64,000 nt of DNA, taken from positions 677,377 through 741,376 of the forward strand of contig MNCI01020297.1 of assembly GCA_015680685.1 (NCBI GenBank), in the 5' to 3' direction. Source of the DNA: Gnetum montanum. Taxonomy: Eukaryota > Streptophyta > Gnetopsida > Gnetales > Gnetaceae. This document shows, piece by piece, positions 35,716 through 47,924 of the stretch. Positions within the stretch are counted from its first letter, which is position 1; every line of letters starts with the position of its first letter. The notes under the pieces are model-generated. The model saw only the letters and a program-made list of their open reading frames with translations, was not told the DNA's origin and ran no database searches. The position numbers were made by a program, and so were the translations under genes.

Positions 35716-36604
35716 TGATGAGTGGTGAGGTACCCCTACACTCAACCATATGAATACGAGCATATCATGCACAATCTGGTCGAACTCCGCAGATGGGCTA
35801 GTTGTAATATCTAGATAGTTACTTGCTGATTGCAGTTCGCTATCTTCCCACCTAGACTAGTATTTGCTTTGTCACATATGGTTTAGTCTAGAGTGAGGTG
35901 TATGATGTGTTCCTAAACTAATGCTACTCTTGGAGGAAATGGAAAATAATCTTAGCTAAGCTAGGAGGAAAAGGAAGAGAGAGTTATGCTAAGAGGAAAT
36001 AGGGAAAGAGAATCTAGGCTAACCTAAGTGCGATGAGCATCCATTCCTTAATCATCTGTACACATCTTGGACCTCGTGTATGACTACTACTGGGATTACC
36101 AAGTGTAGATCCTAGGTACGCTACTGGGTTACCAAGTAGTCACACTTAAATGCTTATGATTAAGTCGTACTCATTCCGGGTTTAAGGAGTTTAGGATGAA
36201 GAGATATTAACTACGAAAGTAATAAATAACAATAATAATTAAATAGTTAAACTAAGTGAATGATGCAATGATGAAGTAATCTTGATCTTTATTTTCAGTC
36301 ATGTGTGTGTCCAAGTACATCACACTCGAATAAAGGATGTCGTACAATTACAATCATCACACTGTAGGCATGCACTAGGAGAAAAGAGTTGAGAGGAAAA
36401 ATGTGATAAAAAGACTCTACTCTAACACTAAATTGACTCACTAAAAATTGACTAAAAAATTGCCTCTTCCCATCTGCCTTTGTGTGTATTTATAGGCCCA
36501 CACAGGAATCATGATATCGTATATTTTATATCATTGTTGGGTGCAATATCACATACCCGATATTGTGGGTCCGATATTGCAACTAGAAGAATCACAATTC
36601 ATTA
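35716..36604 (-). repeat. Element C 5' LTR
   Basis: Plus-strand text from TGATGAGTGGTGAGGTACCC to ATTCATTA, matching 27821-28696. The GATAT-type words and the TATA box (complement of TTTATAGG near 36490) are present. It is followed at once by the right GCTAC target repeat. Confidence 0.9.
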
Positions 36605-37489
36605 GCTACAATATTGGGTATTGCTATTGGAGCTACGATATCAGATCCTCGATATTGGAGCACAAGATACAATGTTAGATATTTGATATCACAAACATGT
36701 GCAAGCCTATAAATATGTCACTTAGGTGCATGGTCCAACAACAATTTTCATTTCACCTTAGTGAAACTTTATTAGTGTTTTTTCTTGATTTTAGTACTTA
36801 ACACTTAATAGTGTGTGCTTGCAAGGTGTTAAGTGATTATGCAAAGTCTTTATTTGAGCATCCTGTACTTGGACACAAGTGTGAACGACAATAAAGATTA
36901 ATATTATTTTTTTACCATTGCAGCATGCACTTAGATTTTATTATTTACCCAAAATAATGTTTGCTATTTTGAATTAGTCTATTGATCACTATTTTCTTAA
37001 CTAATATTTACTTTCCCATGAGCTTTACTTTAGCTATTATTAAGAAGAATGGATACAATTGATTCTGAGTGAAAAGTGTGATTATTTAGTAACCTAATAG
37101 TATTATTGCTTGGTTCACCTGGTAGTGAGATACTTGGTAATCCCAGTAATGATTACATAAGTCTAGGATGTTTGCAAAGAGTCAGGAATAGATGTCCATC
37201 ACCTAGGCTAGACTAGATTCATTTGTCGTTTACTTAGACTTATAAACCATATTGATTTACCTCATGTTTACTAGGAGTAAAATGAGCAAAGAAGCATTAG
37301 TTATCATACACCTCACTGTGAATTAAACCATATACATTGATTTTAATAGCACAAGTGGGAAGACAATGATCATGAACTCAAATCAATTACTAGCATAATT
37401 ACATTACCTTATCCATTGAATTTGACTAGGCTACATGTGAATACTCGTATCTTATATGGTTGGATGTTGGACTAATTCCCCACTCATTA
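36605..37489 (+). repeat. Element D 5' LTR, remainder
   Basis: Begins with the GCTAC repeat made by element C's insertion, then matches 44610-45471. U3 words (GATATC, GATATT, CAATATT) lie at about 36610-36695 and the TATA box CCTATAAATATG at about 36709-36720. It ends CACTCATTA at 37489, one base before the primer site. Confidence 0.9.
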
Positions 37490-37490
37490 T

Positions 37491-37508
37491 TGGCCTTTTT
37501 ATCAAGGA
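37491..37508 (+). other. Element D primer binding site
   Basis: TGGCCTTTTTATCAAGGA, a decayed tRNA-Asp-type primer site in the expected place. Confidence 0.65.
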
Positions 37509-38149
37509 TAAGTCAATGTATGCTTAGTAGTTGATTTTCCAAAGTTCGTTGTATTAGAAATCCAAAATAAAAATATTAATATTTTTAATAACCCCAAACA
37601 AGTTATGCACATTTAACTAATGTCTTAAGTCACAAACATGGCCTGAAACAAAGATACATCACGATCTACCAAGGAGATAAGAAAAATCAACAATAGAATC
37701 ATTGATGAAGAAGAATGGGGGATGCCAATGCAAACAAGAATCACTTGTGCTCACACTGATCATTATCATCCAAACTTCACTTTTATATTTTATTAGGATA
37801 ATCAAATGAGGTGGAGGGACATGTAAGGCAACATAGTCCTATCTCCGGAATGTGCAACACTTAGCATGCTCCGAACTACCTTAAGGGGAATGTAGGTAGA
37901 CTAGATCCAGGAAGGGTATCATGTGACTTAGCATATGAAAAGATCCTATGAATCCACAAAGGAGTAGATGAGAAGGGATGCTACCATGAAGATCAAAAAT
38001 GTACATAGAAAAGGTAATCATGTCAACACTTGTTTTTTCTTAGAAGAGCTTGATATTGATGTGTTTATTTCAAATAAACTCCACCAAAACATGAGCCTTC
38101 AAAAACACCTATGATTAGACATGAGGAACCTGTCAAAGCCCAACTTCAT

Positions 38150-39660
38150 TCACTCTAGTAGAGACACCTAAGGGGGAGGCTATTGAGTCCATGTATAAGT
38201 GGAACTCAAGGCCAAGGGTTCCTACTAAATCCTATAAAGAAGCATACAAGAATCATGAAAGGAGAACAAGTCGGCATCATTCTCCTACTACCTCATCTAC
38301 CTCATCATAATTGTTGATGGACTCTAATAGAAGATGACATAAATATTGAGACTATGATAGAGAAGAAAGGAGGATTCATGATCATTATGATCAATATTCA
38401 AGATACTTTGATATAGAAGATGAAGAATATTAACAAAGGAGATGAAGGGATTGAAGAGAGGATCAAGAAAGGTATGAACACATAAGGGGTCACTGCTAAC
38501 CTAACCATGACGATGAACCCCTCATGACAACCTAAAGCATGATAAACATTTGGAAAGCTTTCAATACACTAACTAAGCATGTGGAAATAGCTAAATCAAA
38601 TGGCTAGACATGAACAAAATGACAATGTTTGAAGGTGGCTATAATTTTGATCCACAACATCACCTTCAAGCTTTCCACGATGCCTACACACTTCAAAATA
38701 TTAAAAGTGAATGGCAGAAATTGAAGCTATTTCCTAGAACACTTGTGAAGAAGGTAGAGAGCTAGTACATGTCATTGGAACCTGAATTAATCATACACTA
38801 GGGTACCATGCTTGAACTCTTCAATGATAAACACTAAACTTATTCACAAGTATCTAATCTAAGGAAACAAATCCAAGGATGGATGTAAGGGACTCATGAG
38901 ACCCTTGATGCAACAATGGGTAAATACTATTCATTGTTGCATAGATTCCCAAGTCATGGATTTTTACCAAGGGAATAGCTTAGGCACATTTTAGATGGGC
39001 TATGAAGTAAAACTAGAGAGACTCTTGGGGTTTATTCCCAAGGCACATTCTTAGAAATGACTACCCATTGAATCTAAAGACTAATTGATCAAGTGGTAAA
39101 GGAGGAAGGTGAGCTAAGAAAGAGGGAATTAGCTAAAGTGTATAACAAAGATCCATTAATTTGAAAGAGAGTTGTGTGAATATGTGAAAATAAAGAGGAT
39201 GAAACATTAGAAGATGTTATCCAGAAAAAGACTCTACTTGTTCAAAAATTAGTCAATGATATAGCAACTAAGGTAGAGAAAGTTTGGGATTCAGTGGATG
39301 AAAATTTTGCTATAAACCTAAATATTATTGAAGAAAAGACTAAACAATAACTTAATAGGGGTAAGGAAATAAAGAAGAAAAGAGACTATGAATGAGAAAT
39401 TTATAACCAAAATGGAATATTTGCTACTATTGAAGGATACACTAGCTCTAGTTCATAGGGAGAGGAAGGATGCAATGTGTGTTAGTACAAACATCCTAAG
39501 GGATGTTGTCTTATTATGGTCCACTTGCAAGACTCAGGAGTATATGCACTTGATTTGAGCTTTGTCAAGAAGTAGATGCCCAAAATACTATGTTATCCTC
39601 AAGGTAACATCAAGAAACCCTTCCAACCAACATGTTACCCAAGCAGAGCCTACCCCCAAG
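38150..39660 (+). pseudogene. Element D gag
   Basis: LDMNKMTMFEGGYNFDPQHH (about 38605-38665), LQAFHDAYTLQNIKSEWQKL, MLELFNDKH, LRKQIQGW and ATMGKYYSLLHRFPSHGF follow in the order seen in elements A, B and G. The knuckle CNVC.YKHPKGC is at 39471-39506, with one stop inside. There are numerous stops. Confidence 0.75.
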
Positions 39661-40229
39661 CATAGGAGTAATATCAGCAATAGTGAAGGCAACCACGAAC
39701 ATTGGCAATGCCACTACCAAGGAAAAAATATCTATATAGGAAACCAAAACCTTATGGATATTGTGTTTAGTGTTCAATATCTCTAGGAAACACATTAGTT
39801 CAAACTTTTTCTTCTTCCTATCCATAAGAATACTATAGACCTACTACTCCAAGGATGGATCAAAGTCCTCACACACATTTGCAAGTAGCTAGGTCATCAA
39901 ATCCTCCTTCCAATCCTTTATCACAATGCCACCAGCTACTATGTAAGGTGAATTTCCATCACAACCATAGCAAAGAAAAGATACAAGGGTAGTGAACATT
40001 CAGATAGAGAATCCCACCAACAACACTAAGTCACCTTGATGAAGAAATATCCTTTCTTTAGGACAAGTCCTGAAAAGGCTAATATAATTAGAGCTTTATT
40101 GAGACCAACTTCCCCTATTATAAATTCCCTTACTACCAACAACCTTCCATCATCATCCAATCCGAACCTACAAACTATCATGCTTACTAAAATTGTTACA
40201 GACTAGATAAAGGTAGGACCACTCTCTAA

Positions 40230-40670
40230 GAAGAGAATTGATCTAGGAGTTCCTTTGATTTATCTATGATTAGCTAGAAATCAACCATGCAAAGATTTAT
40301 TAGACTCATGTTTCATGGTAGATTTGACCTCTTACAAAACATATCAAGCATAGAACCTACCACCATTGAAAGAGTGCAACATCAAGTTGGTGCTTGTAGA
40401 TCAGTTTGTCACCATTTCTTTAGGATAGATAGATGATGTAGTGACATCTATTAATGGGTGGTCTTATCCAGTAGACTTTCTAGTATTCAATGTGAAAGAT
40501 GTGATAAGGAATTTTCAATAATTATGGGGAGAGCATGGCTTAGCAAAATCAATGCTAAGATAAGTATGCAAGATATATTTGTCGAGATTTCTAAAGAAGA
40601 TAAGCACAGAGCCATACACGTAGCAAATTTCAAGCATTCCTGGTGAAAGTAAAGGGTGCAGTCATGGACT
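40230..40670 (+). pseudogene. Element D protease remnant
   Basis: LPPLKECNIKLVLVDQFVTI at about 40360-40420, then YPVDFLVFNVKD and IIMGRAWLSKI (about 40515-40550) match the protease block of element A at 4540-4720. The active-site block before it reads LLDSCFMVDLTS (about 40297-40332), with Gly lost. Pol downstream is missing: the next recognisable text is the post-pol region at about 41000. Confidence 0.65.
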
Positions 40671-41067
40671 GACACTTTAGAATGTTAACACAGTGATCAC
40701 ACTAGTCCACAAAAATAGTGAAAAATAAACGTGTGTAAAATAAAGAGCATGAACCACCAAATTAAAAGATATCATGTGACCAATAACTAAAAACCTTCAA
40801 CCATTCAAAATATGTATGGAACAATTTAACTAATTTATTAATTCCCATTCTTAGAAAATGACTCCAAGTATCTAAAAATGAAATTAATAACTCATAATCA
40901 TACACCAAAAGGAAAAGAGAACAAGGACTTAGATGATCAAAACTTAACTACCATCAAGATGACAGGGGATAATAACAGAAAAGTTAAATCAGTAAAGATT
41001 GTAAGTGAATCACCTAGAGTGTATGATCCAGGAGACCTAGGGAGCATTTTCCAAACACTTGCCCATG

Positions 41068-41092
41068 AGTTTAGTCATCGAGGAGACACTTT
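41068..41092 (+). other. Post-pol polypurine-tract-like motif, element D
   Basis: GTTTAGTCATCGAGGAGACA corresponds to CTTAGTCATGGGGGAGATGG of element A (6443 onward). The G-run is broken here. Confidence 0.4.
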
Positions 41093-42600
41093 ACCTTGAT
41101 TCTAGAATTAATAAATTCTTTTTCATTCTTTATTTTACAATTATTTTTACATTTTCTATTTCTTGATACAATGCTTCCTATTCTTTTATATCTTTTAGAT
41201 TCTTTGACATCTTCTTATCCTTTCACATTTTTCATTCTTTTAAAATTTTTCATTCTTTTCATATTTTTCATTATTTACACCTTCTCACAATTCTTATTAT
41301 CTTTTTCATTTATTTCATACTTTGTTTTTAAACCTTTGTAAATAATTTTGATTACTAATAAGACACATTATAAATAAAGGCAAGATGTAGTCCAAAAAAG
41401 AGAATATTTCTCTATGTTATCAAGCCATAAGGGACTGATTATTTAAATAGTGAACCCACATCATCCATCCATCCATTCCATTGATACGAGGTTCTTATCA
41501 TGGCCATAATGACATTCTTTTCCATCATACAACTAAGAATGAATTTGTGATCATTATGCCTAGACTAAAAGGTGAAGAACCACATGGGTTTGAAAAGCGT
41601 GTGCAATCAAGGGTATTTGTGAATTACATTGGATTACTATTATGAGTTCTATCATGTTGCTAAGGTTGTATTATATCCTTGTAAATATAATGAAAAATGG
41701 AAGTAAGAGTAAAATAATTGCTGCTTTGAAAGGTTGACACAACTAAAAATAAAAGATCACAAAATAAATTTTGAGGGGCCCCACTAGAAAGACATGTTAC
41801 CCATGCTTGAAGGTAAGAGGCTTCTTAGAAATCTAAAAAAATAATAAAAAAAAAAGGTGCCATGAATGAACTCCCTTGGACAATACGTCAAGTGACAATA
41901 CTCCTTGCAACATTGATAGTCTTATAGTTGTAATTCCAAGAGATGAAACAATGCGATGTCACTCAAATGTGGTCTAGACTTGGTTTGAATCTTGGATAGA
42001 AAGGCTAGTGATTACATTAACCACAAATAAAACACAAGAATTCATTATGCCTATGGTAAGATACCTTACATCCAAATTTCTGCAATCCCTTCTAAGTCCA
42101 TCTCATCTCACTGTAATAATAGTCATAACTTGTGGTCTTTTATAACATAGAGTTATTTTCTCAATTTGGTGGTACTAACATACGTGTTCAGCTAAATAGG
42201 TATGTGTTACGTTCAACTCCTTAAGTGCCTAAGAACACTTTTATGCCTAGGCATATAAAGGCATTAAGGGCTACAACATACTTTGGAAAGGATCCACTTA
42301 TATAACTATTGTATCTTATATCTGCCAAGTAATTCCACATCATCATGAACCTTCCAGCATTAACAAATGTTAATAAAACTTCCCATATCATTTAAAATAT
42401 ATGTTTTTAGAACATGGATTCATTACCCTTATTACCCATCATATGAACTTTACTAGCCTCAGATTCCTTCTCTATGAACTTCTAATGATAAAAGTTTAAC
42501 AAAAATATGCATATCTCTATTATCAAAACCCTTTGATTAACCTGAAAACCTTCCAAAAATCCAAAAGAATTGATTTTTCCAACATGCCCTTATGAAAAGT
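41093..42600 (+). other. Element D 3' non-coding region
   Basis: Colinear with element A 6470-7600. Shared blocks include 'cccacatcatccatccatcc', 'aagacatgttacccatgc' and the 'aaaggca...actttggaaagga' stretch near 42250-42295. There is no reading frame of note; 41096-41341 encodes only a Phe/Leu-rich low-complexity stretch. Confidence 0.5.
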
Positions 42601-42605
42601 GAAAA

Positions 42606-42856
42606 TTTTTGCACTTCGATATTAGGTCCCCAATGTAGAGTCCACACTGATATTGAATCCCTGATGTTGGATCCTTGATATTGAATCTTATAAAACCTAT
42701 ATATATGTGGGGACTTAACCAATTTTTTTGCCATTTTTCATTTGAGCTAGAGGATATTTTTTGACATTTCTTCTCTACTCTAAGCTCTAACATTTATCAC
42801 TCTAATTCTCATACTTTTCGAACTTGTTTGATCATAGAATGCTTATCTTAGTCATG
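42606..42856 (+). promoter_or_regulatory. Internal U3-like array with TATA box, element D
   Basis: GATATTAGG, GATATTGAATCCCTG, GATGTTGGATCC and GATATTGAATC words between 42617 and 42687 precede CCTATATATATGTGGGG (TATA at 42697-42707). About 150 bp on, CTTATCTTAGTCATGGGAGT holds an ATG at 42854. C has the same order at 32245-31963 on its sense strand, including the CTTAGTCATGGG text around the ATG. Read as an internal promoter for the extra ORF; inferred. Confidence 0.5.
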
Positions 42857-44210
42857 GGAGTGCTAATGAGTAAAATATGAGCCAATTTTTCGAAAAACTT
42901 TAATGTCTAAAACATATCTTAAGGGTAAGAATGAAGTGAAAGTTGAAATTTTTAAGTAACAATCAATCATATTAATGCTAGAACACTCAAATAAAACTCT
43001 TAACAACCTATAACCATCATTATGAGCCATACATAGGGACAAAATGAACAATTGTGAAGGGTTACAATGAAATTCACACTTATGGGGTCACTTTTGCAAA
43101 CATTTTCTAACTCTACAATCCTAGTAACTAAGAACATGATCCAACTAAAAGTATAAGAAAGAAAGGGAGTTATAAAAATTAAAGAATACCTTCTAATTAT
43201 TCCCAATTCCTTTATGATTATAGATGGCCCCAAAGAGAAGAGCCTGTAGCTATAAAAGCTAAATGTAGAGATACTACACAACTCATTACACCTAACTAGA
43301 TAGAAAAGTTCATAATAGAGTAGATAAATTATTGAATCAACTAGAATAAATAGTTGACAATAGAAAAGGAGAAAGCAAAATGGAATGCCTCTATAGTTGA
43401 ATTACAAACATATGCACATGTGAAGGCACTTACCATAGTTCAAGAAGAAAATAAATAGCTTACTACTAATAACATGAGGCTGACCATGGTGGAAAATTAG
43501 AAAAACATCTTAGAAGAGAGCATCAACTAGTTGAAAGAATAGTTGGTAATGGTCAACCAAGACATGAGCCATCTCACAAAAGTAAATATAACCCTCTTAC
43601 TGGAGGAGGTATGCACCATATGACAAAATTTAGCCATTGAAATAAGCATGTGGAAAAATGAGGCAAAGAAACAAAAAAGGCTTAAATAACACTTTCGTGA
43701 TTTGGTATGCATCTACAAGTAAATTAACAAGAAAGAGATCTAGATGGCCAAAGCTACAATAGCACCATGTAAACACAAAATCTTGGCTAGCAACCCATCT
43801 TAAATAGTTATGCCCTTGTCCACCAAGTGGAAGTGAATAAACAAAGACTTGCAGATGGAGGATCTAAAAGAATACATGGGGTTAGCTAACCTTTTTTATG
43901 CTAACTTAGCCATGTTGATAGTAGGTAGGCCCAAGAATCAGTTAGAACAACAAGTAGTAGCCACATATGCTCTATATGAAAAATATTTTGTGGATTGTAA
44001 AGATGCTTTGCAAAAACTCCAAGTGGCAAACTCTAAACTAGAAGTAGTGAATGTTGGCTACTAAGGGAAAAAAGATGTAGCAACAAACCTAGCCAAAAGA
44101 TTAACAGATTATCATGAACTATGTGAAAAGGCCAGAACTTTGAAGAAGAAATAAGGTAGTTCATAGCATAGTACGTTAAGGTAAATTAGATGTTTCCACA
44201 ACTACCATGG
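42854..44210 (+). pseudogene. Element D extra ORF remnant
   Basis: Decayed frame. The best block, 43849-44064, reads LKEYMGLANLFYANLAMLIV and KDALQKLQVANSKLEVVNVG. RLTDYHELCEKARTLKKK and CFHNYHGHGMY follow. Element C has the counterparts IEYMELANLW and CFCNYHAHGRC near 29380 and 29100 on the minus strand. The segment is Lys/Glu/Gln/Leu-rich and probably coiled-coil. The Transposase_32-like half seen in C is not recognisable here. Confidence 0.5.
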
Positions 44211-44570
44211 CCATGGTATGTACCTACTCCATCACACATTTCACAACAAGCATTAAGGTACATGACCCAAAAATGAAAGAGGAGAAGCTTTAAGCACACT
44301 TAAACTAATACATATTTTAAAAGCCTAACGACAAGGGAAAGTAATCAATGGAGGAGCTACTGCCACCTAGAACTACATCAGCCTACATCAAGCTTCATCA
44401 ATTTTTTTATTTTTTTTAAGTTTTCATGTCATGTTTTGTGTCATTTGTGTAAACATCACTATGGAAATTAAGAGTCATGTACATAGTAGTAGTGTCATGA
44501 GAATCTACCTTCCAATTTTGTAAGGAACTCCATCCTCATTTTTTTTAACTTGAGGATGAGTTTTTAGTTA

Positions 44571-44582
44571 GTCATGGGGGTA
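44571..44582 (+). other. Element D polypurine tract
   Basis: GTCATGGGGGTA directly before the 3' LTR, identical to the tract of element C. Confidence 0.8.
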
Positions 44583-45471
44583 TCATAAGTTACATTTTTC
44601 TTAGTTACAATATCAGGTATCTGATATTGAAGCTACAATAGTAGATCCTTGATATTAGGATATAAGCTACGATGTCAGATATCTAATTTGCAAACACATG
44701 CATTTCTACAAATTTGGCACTTAGGTGCAAGGTCCAACAACATTTTTCATTCCACCTTAGCAAAAATCTATCATTTTTTTCTTGATTTTAGTACTTAGCA
44801 CTTAGCAGTGTATGACCATAGTGTGGTGTTGAGTGATTGTATGAATTCTTTATTTAAGCAGCTTGTACTTGGACACAAGTGTGGGACAATAAAGATCAAG
44901 GTTACTTTTTACCATTGCAACATTCACTTACTTTTTATTGTTTACCTAAAATAATGTTTACCATTTTCATTTAGTCTACTGATTACTATTTACTTTCTCA
45001 TGAACTTTACTTTAATTGTTGTTAAGTAGAATGGATATGATTGATTCCAAATGGAAAGTGTGATCATTTGGTAATCTAGTAGTATTATCACTTGGTTTGC
45101 CTAGTAGCAAGATACTTGGTAATCCCATTAACAATTACATAAGTCCAAGATATCTGTGAAGAGTTAGGAATGAATGTCCATCATGTAGGCTATATTAGAT
45201 TCATTTTCTGTTTACTTAGACTTAGAAACCACTATCATTTAGCTCATGTTTACTAGGCATAAAATGGCCAAAGCAACATCAGTTATCATACCCCTCATTA
45301 TGAGTTAAATCATATGCATTAATTTTACTAGCTCACATGGGAAGAAAATGATCATGAACTCAAAGAAATTACTAGCATAATTACATTACCTTATCCATAA
45401 AATTTGACTGGGCTATGCATGAACACTCATGTCTTGTATGGTTGGGTGTTGGACTACTCCACCAATCATCA
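44583..45471 (+). repeat. Element D 3' LTR
   Basis: Starts TCATAAGTTACATTTTTC (TG mutated to TC) and ends CCAATCATCA, followed by AGGAT. U3 holds GATATT/GATATC-like words at about 44615-44690. The TATA box is decayed to TCTACAAATTTGG. Confidence 0.9.
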
Positions 45472-45476
45472 AGGAT

Positions 45477-46970
45477 CCTTGTAAAATTTCTTATAATAGA
45501 ATTGATCATATTATTCATTGGTTTCTTTGGTATGCTAAGAAACATAGGAAAGCTTTTTTAGAACTAATTGTGACATTTACACTAGTAGGAAGAAAGATGG
45601 AGGACTTTGTGTCATTAATTTCTTTTATAGAAAAATCGATTATAAAGTGCATTAATGGAGATGATGTTTAGATGCTCTTCTTAAGAATTTGAATTCTTAA
45701 ACAAATTTGGAAGATATGATGAAAGCTTAGGAAAAATTTAAATTACAATTGTATTATAATTTTAGAAGATATGATTAAGCAAATTAGTAGGTGATTGCTT
45801 CCTTTTAACAAAGGAGATTGGCCTATTAATGCATCTAGATCGTGTTACACTTAATGTAGATTTGAGAGCATCGTAGTTTCTTTTCTACATATGCATGATA
45901 TATGGATTATTTGAAATGAAGCTTATAGCCTTTATGGTTTTAATAGAAAGAGAAAAACTAACTTCTAATTTTAATAATTGATTTAAAGTTGAAAACAATT
46001 TGGCTTAGGCTTTTCTAGATATCTTTTTCAAAAGATGAAATTTTTTTTCCTTTTAATTTGAAAGATCCTTATGAGATTATTATAAATAATGATTTTATTT
46101 ATAGAAAATTTAATAAGGTCTAGAAAATATAATTATCTTACTTTTTGATGAGAAAAATGAAAGATATTTGAAAAGCTTATACATTTTTTTAAAATTCATA
46201 TTTTTTATGCTATCTTATTCACTAAGGTCTTCTTATCAACACTCATCTTAATCAAATAAGAAATGTTTCTCGTAAATGTCCTCATTGTAGAAGTGAAGAT
46301 TCATGTTCTCATATTTTTTTGAGTTTCCTATTGCTCAGAGGCTTGAAAATGGATTTGTAACATAACAACTTTTAACTCAGCATCAATGAAGTCATTCTTG
46401 GTGATTAACCTACTTTGTCTAATTCTTTTCATTGCATTTGAAAGTATCTTTGACCACTCATTTTCTATTCTACTTGGAAGCTTTAGTGTCTAGTTATTTT
46501 TTAGTAGCAAGAACATAACTATGACCTCTATTCAAGAGTCAAATACTAGATTCTTAAAGATGTTACTTTTCAACTATAACATTAAGAAAAAAAATTTCAT
46601 TGAAAGATAAATAATTAATTTTTTTTACAATAGTGATTTATTTTTATTTTGAAGGATTAAGGATTGGAAACTTTTAGGTTTTGTTACTATTGTTAGCTTA
46701 TTTTGCTATTTGTTGTTTATTTTAGATTAATGTATTCTTTTGTCTTTAGGGAGAGTTTCTCTTTCTCTTTATAAGAAATCCTTTAGTAAGAAGTAAAAAC
46801 TCATGACAACACTTCTAAATTAGGGTAAGGCTTAATCCTTTTCCTACTTCAAAGGGGAGGATTTTCTTTATACTCTTTCCTTGATGATTTGAAGTACTCT
46901 AAATCTTTTTAATATTATTATTTATTTTTAGGGTTTGACACCCCTTCTCTCATGCATGTATTTCCTAATA
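45477..46970 (+). mobile_element. L1-type LINE, 3' part
   Basis: Resumes after the second AGGAT copy; the codons carry on as DPCKISYNRIDHIIHWFLWY, the 'I......FLW' block that follows RT in plant L1 elements. RKMEDFVSLISF stands for the usual 'GGLG...L'. Near the end, CPHCRSEDSCSHIFLSF at 46278-46328 matches the zf-RVT finger CX2CX7HX4C with the last Cys replaced. The 3' end is not sharp; SINE sequence starts near 46974. Confidence 0.75.
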
Positions 46971-46973
46971 ATG

Positions 46974-47110
46974 AGGAGTTAGTTTAGTGGTAAAACTCTT
47001 GATTTGAAAGCTCCAAGTCATGGGTTTGATTTTAGTGTGTAATGCTAAGTTATAAAGTTATAATTAGACTATATATCTTGGGATTTACCTATATGATAAT
47101 TATTTTAGGG
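46974..47110 (+). repeat. tRNA-derived SINE copy
   Basis: TTAGTTTAGTGGTAAAACTC fits a Pol III box A. CATGGGTTTGATTTT about 40 bp on fits box B. The family tail follows: 'aatgctaagttataaagtta', 'agactatatatcttggg', then '...ttattttagggtt'. It is the clearest copy of the family in this window. Confidence 0.7.
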
Positions 47111-47230
47111 TTAACCTAATGTTAAGACTCATAATTTAAAATCTCCAATTCATGGGTTCAAATCTGGTAGGCAATGCTAAATTATAAAGTTTAATTGAAC
47201 TATATTGCAATTCTTTTAGGGTTCCAATGC
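47111..47230 (+). repeat. tRNA-derived SINE copy
   Basis: 'aacctaatgttaagactca' (box A), 'cattcatgggttcaaatctgg'-like box B region, then 'ggcaatgctaaattataaag' and 'tagggttccaa'. It abuts the preceding copy head to tail. Confidence 0.65.
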
Positions 47231-47397
47231 ACTTCACCCCTATAATTATTATAGGATTTCAACATTCCCACCCCTATCCCACCTCCACATAATTCTTCCC
47301 TAAACTTGTGCTCTCCCTTCACCTAGGGGTATCATCCCTATCCTTCCTTGAATGTATATTTTTACCATGCCCCTGGCTAGCACATGTCTTAACATAT

Positions 47398-47462
47398 CCC
47401 TTAGAATCAAACCTTTGACTTGCTAATCATAAGTCATATGCACTAACCTAAGTGAGCAATGT
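47398..47462 (-). repeat. tRNA-like repeat, minus strand
   Basis: The complement reads CACTTAGGTTAGTGCATATG (box A-like) and CAAAGGTTTGATTCTAAGG (box B-like), with a short spacer. It is a partial SINE head in the opposite orientation. Confidence 0.45.
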
Positions 47463-47729
47463 ATCACTAACTATCCCTAGAACATACAGTGGTAGAATTT
47501 GGAAACTAATACAATGAACATAGAGGTACCTCAAGTGAAAATTCCAACGTTACAATTTATTGGTTATTGAACTATCACAATTGCCTATTAAACTACAATA
47601 GGTTATTGTGTGATCAGCATTATGTAGATGATATGTTGTTAGTTTGAATCACATTTGAGATACCTTTATAAATGTTTATATACCAATGCCATCTAGTAGA
47701 ATCACACTTGAGGTACCTTTAAGAATAAG

Positions 47730-47840
47730 GTGTTAGCCTTATGGTAAGACTCTTGATTTCAAAGCTTCAAGTTACAATTTTGATTTTAATTAGACAATAT
47801 ATTTTGGGCTGTACATATATTATAATTATTTCAAGATTTC
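47730..47840 (+). repeat. tRNA-derived SINE copy
   Basis: 'gttagccttatggtaagact' (box A), 'cttgatttcaaagcttcaag', a weak box B, then 'acaatatattttgggctgta'. The middle part (gtaatgctaagttataaa) is deleted. Confidence 0.6.
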
Positions 47841-47924
47841 AAAACCTACACTTGGGGTACTTTTATGCTTTCCTTTAAGTTCTACCAAAGTATTATATTA
47901 GCTATAAGATTTACCAAAGTAATA

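Larger units (their letters stand above)
27821..36604 (-). mobile_element. Element C: non-autonomous Athila-related element with gag and an extra ORF
   Basis: Minus-strand element of 8784 bp flanked by the perfect repeat GCTAC, inserted 27 bp into the 5' LTR of element D. LTRs are 876 and 889 bp. Its gag is the best preserved in the window. Protease, RT, RNase H and integrase are absent: gag is followed within about 100 bp by the post-pol motif. A long decayed extra ORF (about 31963 to 29000) lies before the 3' LTR, with a U3-like promoter module in front of it. By position it is the youngest of the LINE/D/C stack. Confidence 0.9.
27794..45471 (+). mobile_element. Element D: Athila-related LTR element inserted in the LINE and itself split by element C
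   Basis: Perfect AGGAT repeats (27789-27793 and 45472-45476) flank it. The LTRs are 27794-27820 plus 36605-37489 (interrupted by C) and 44583-45471. Without C it is about 8.9 kb. Internal order: Asp-type primer site, gag, protease relic, then a jump over RT, RNase H and integrase to the post-pol motif, a 3' region, a U3-like array with TATA box, a remnant of the extra ORF and the polypurine tract. It cannot move by its own proteins. Confidence 0.9.

Noticed and set aside
46974-47060. A tRNA gene
   Set aside because: Box A and box B are present, but no cloverleaf or acceptor stem closes, and the same head with a shared tail recurs many times, so it is a SINE.
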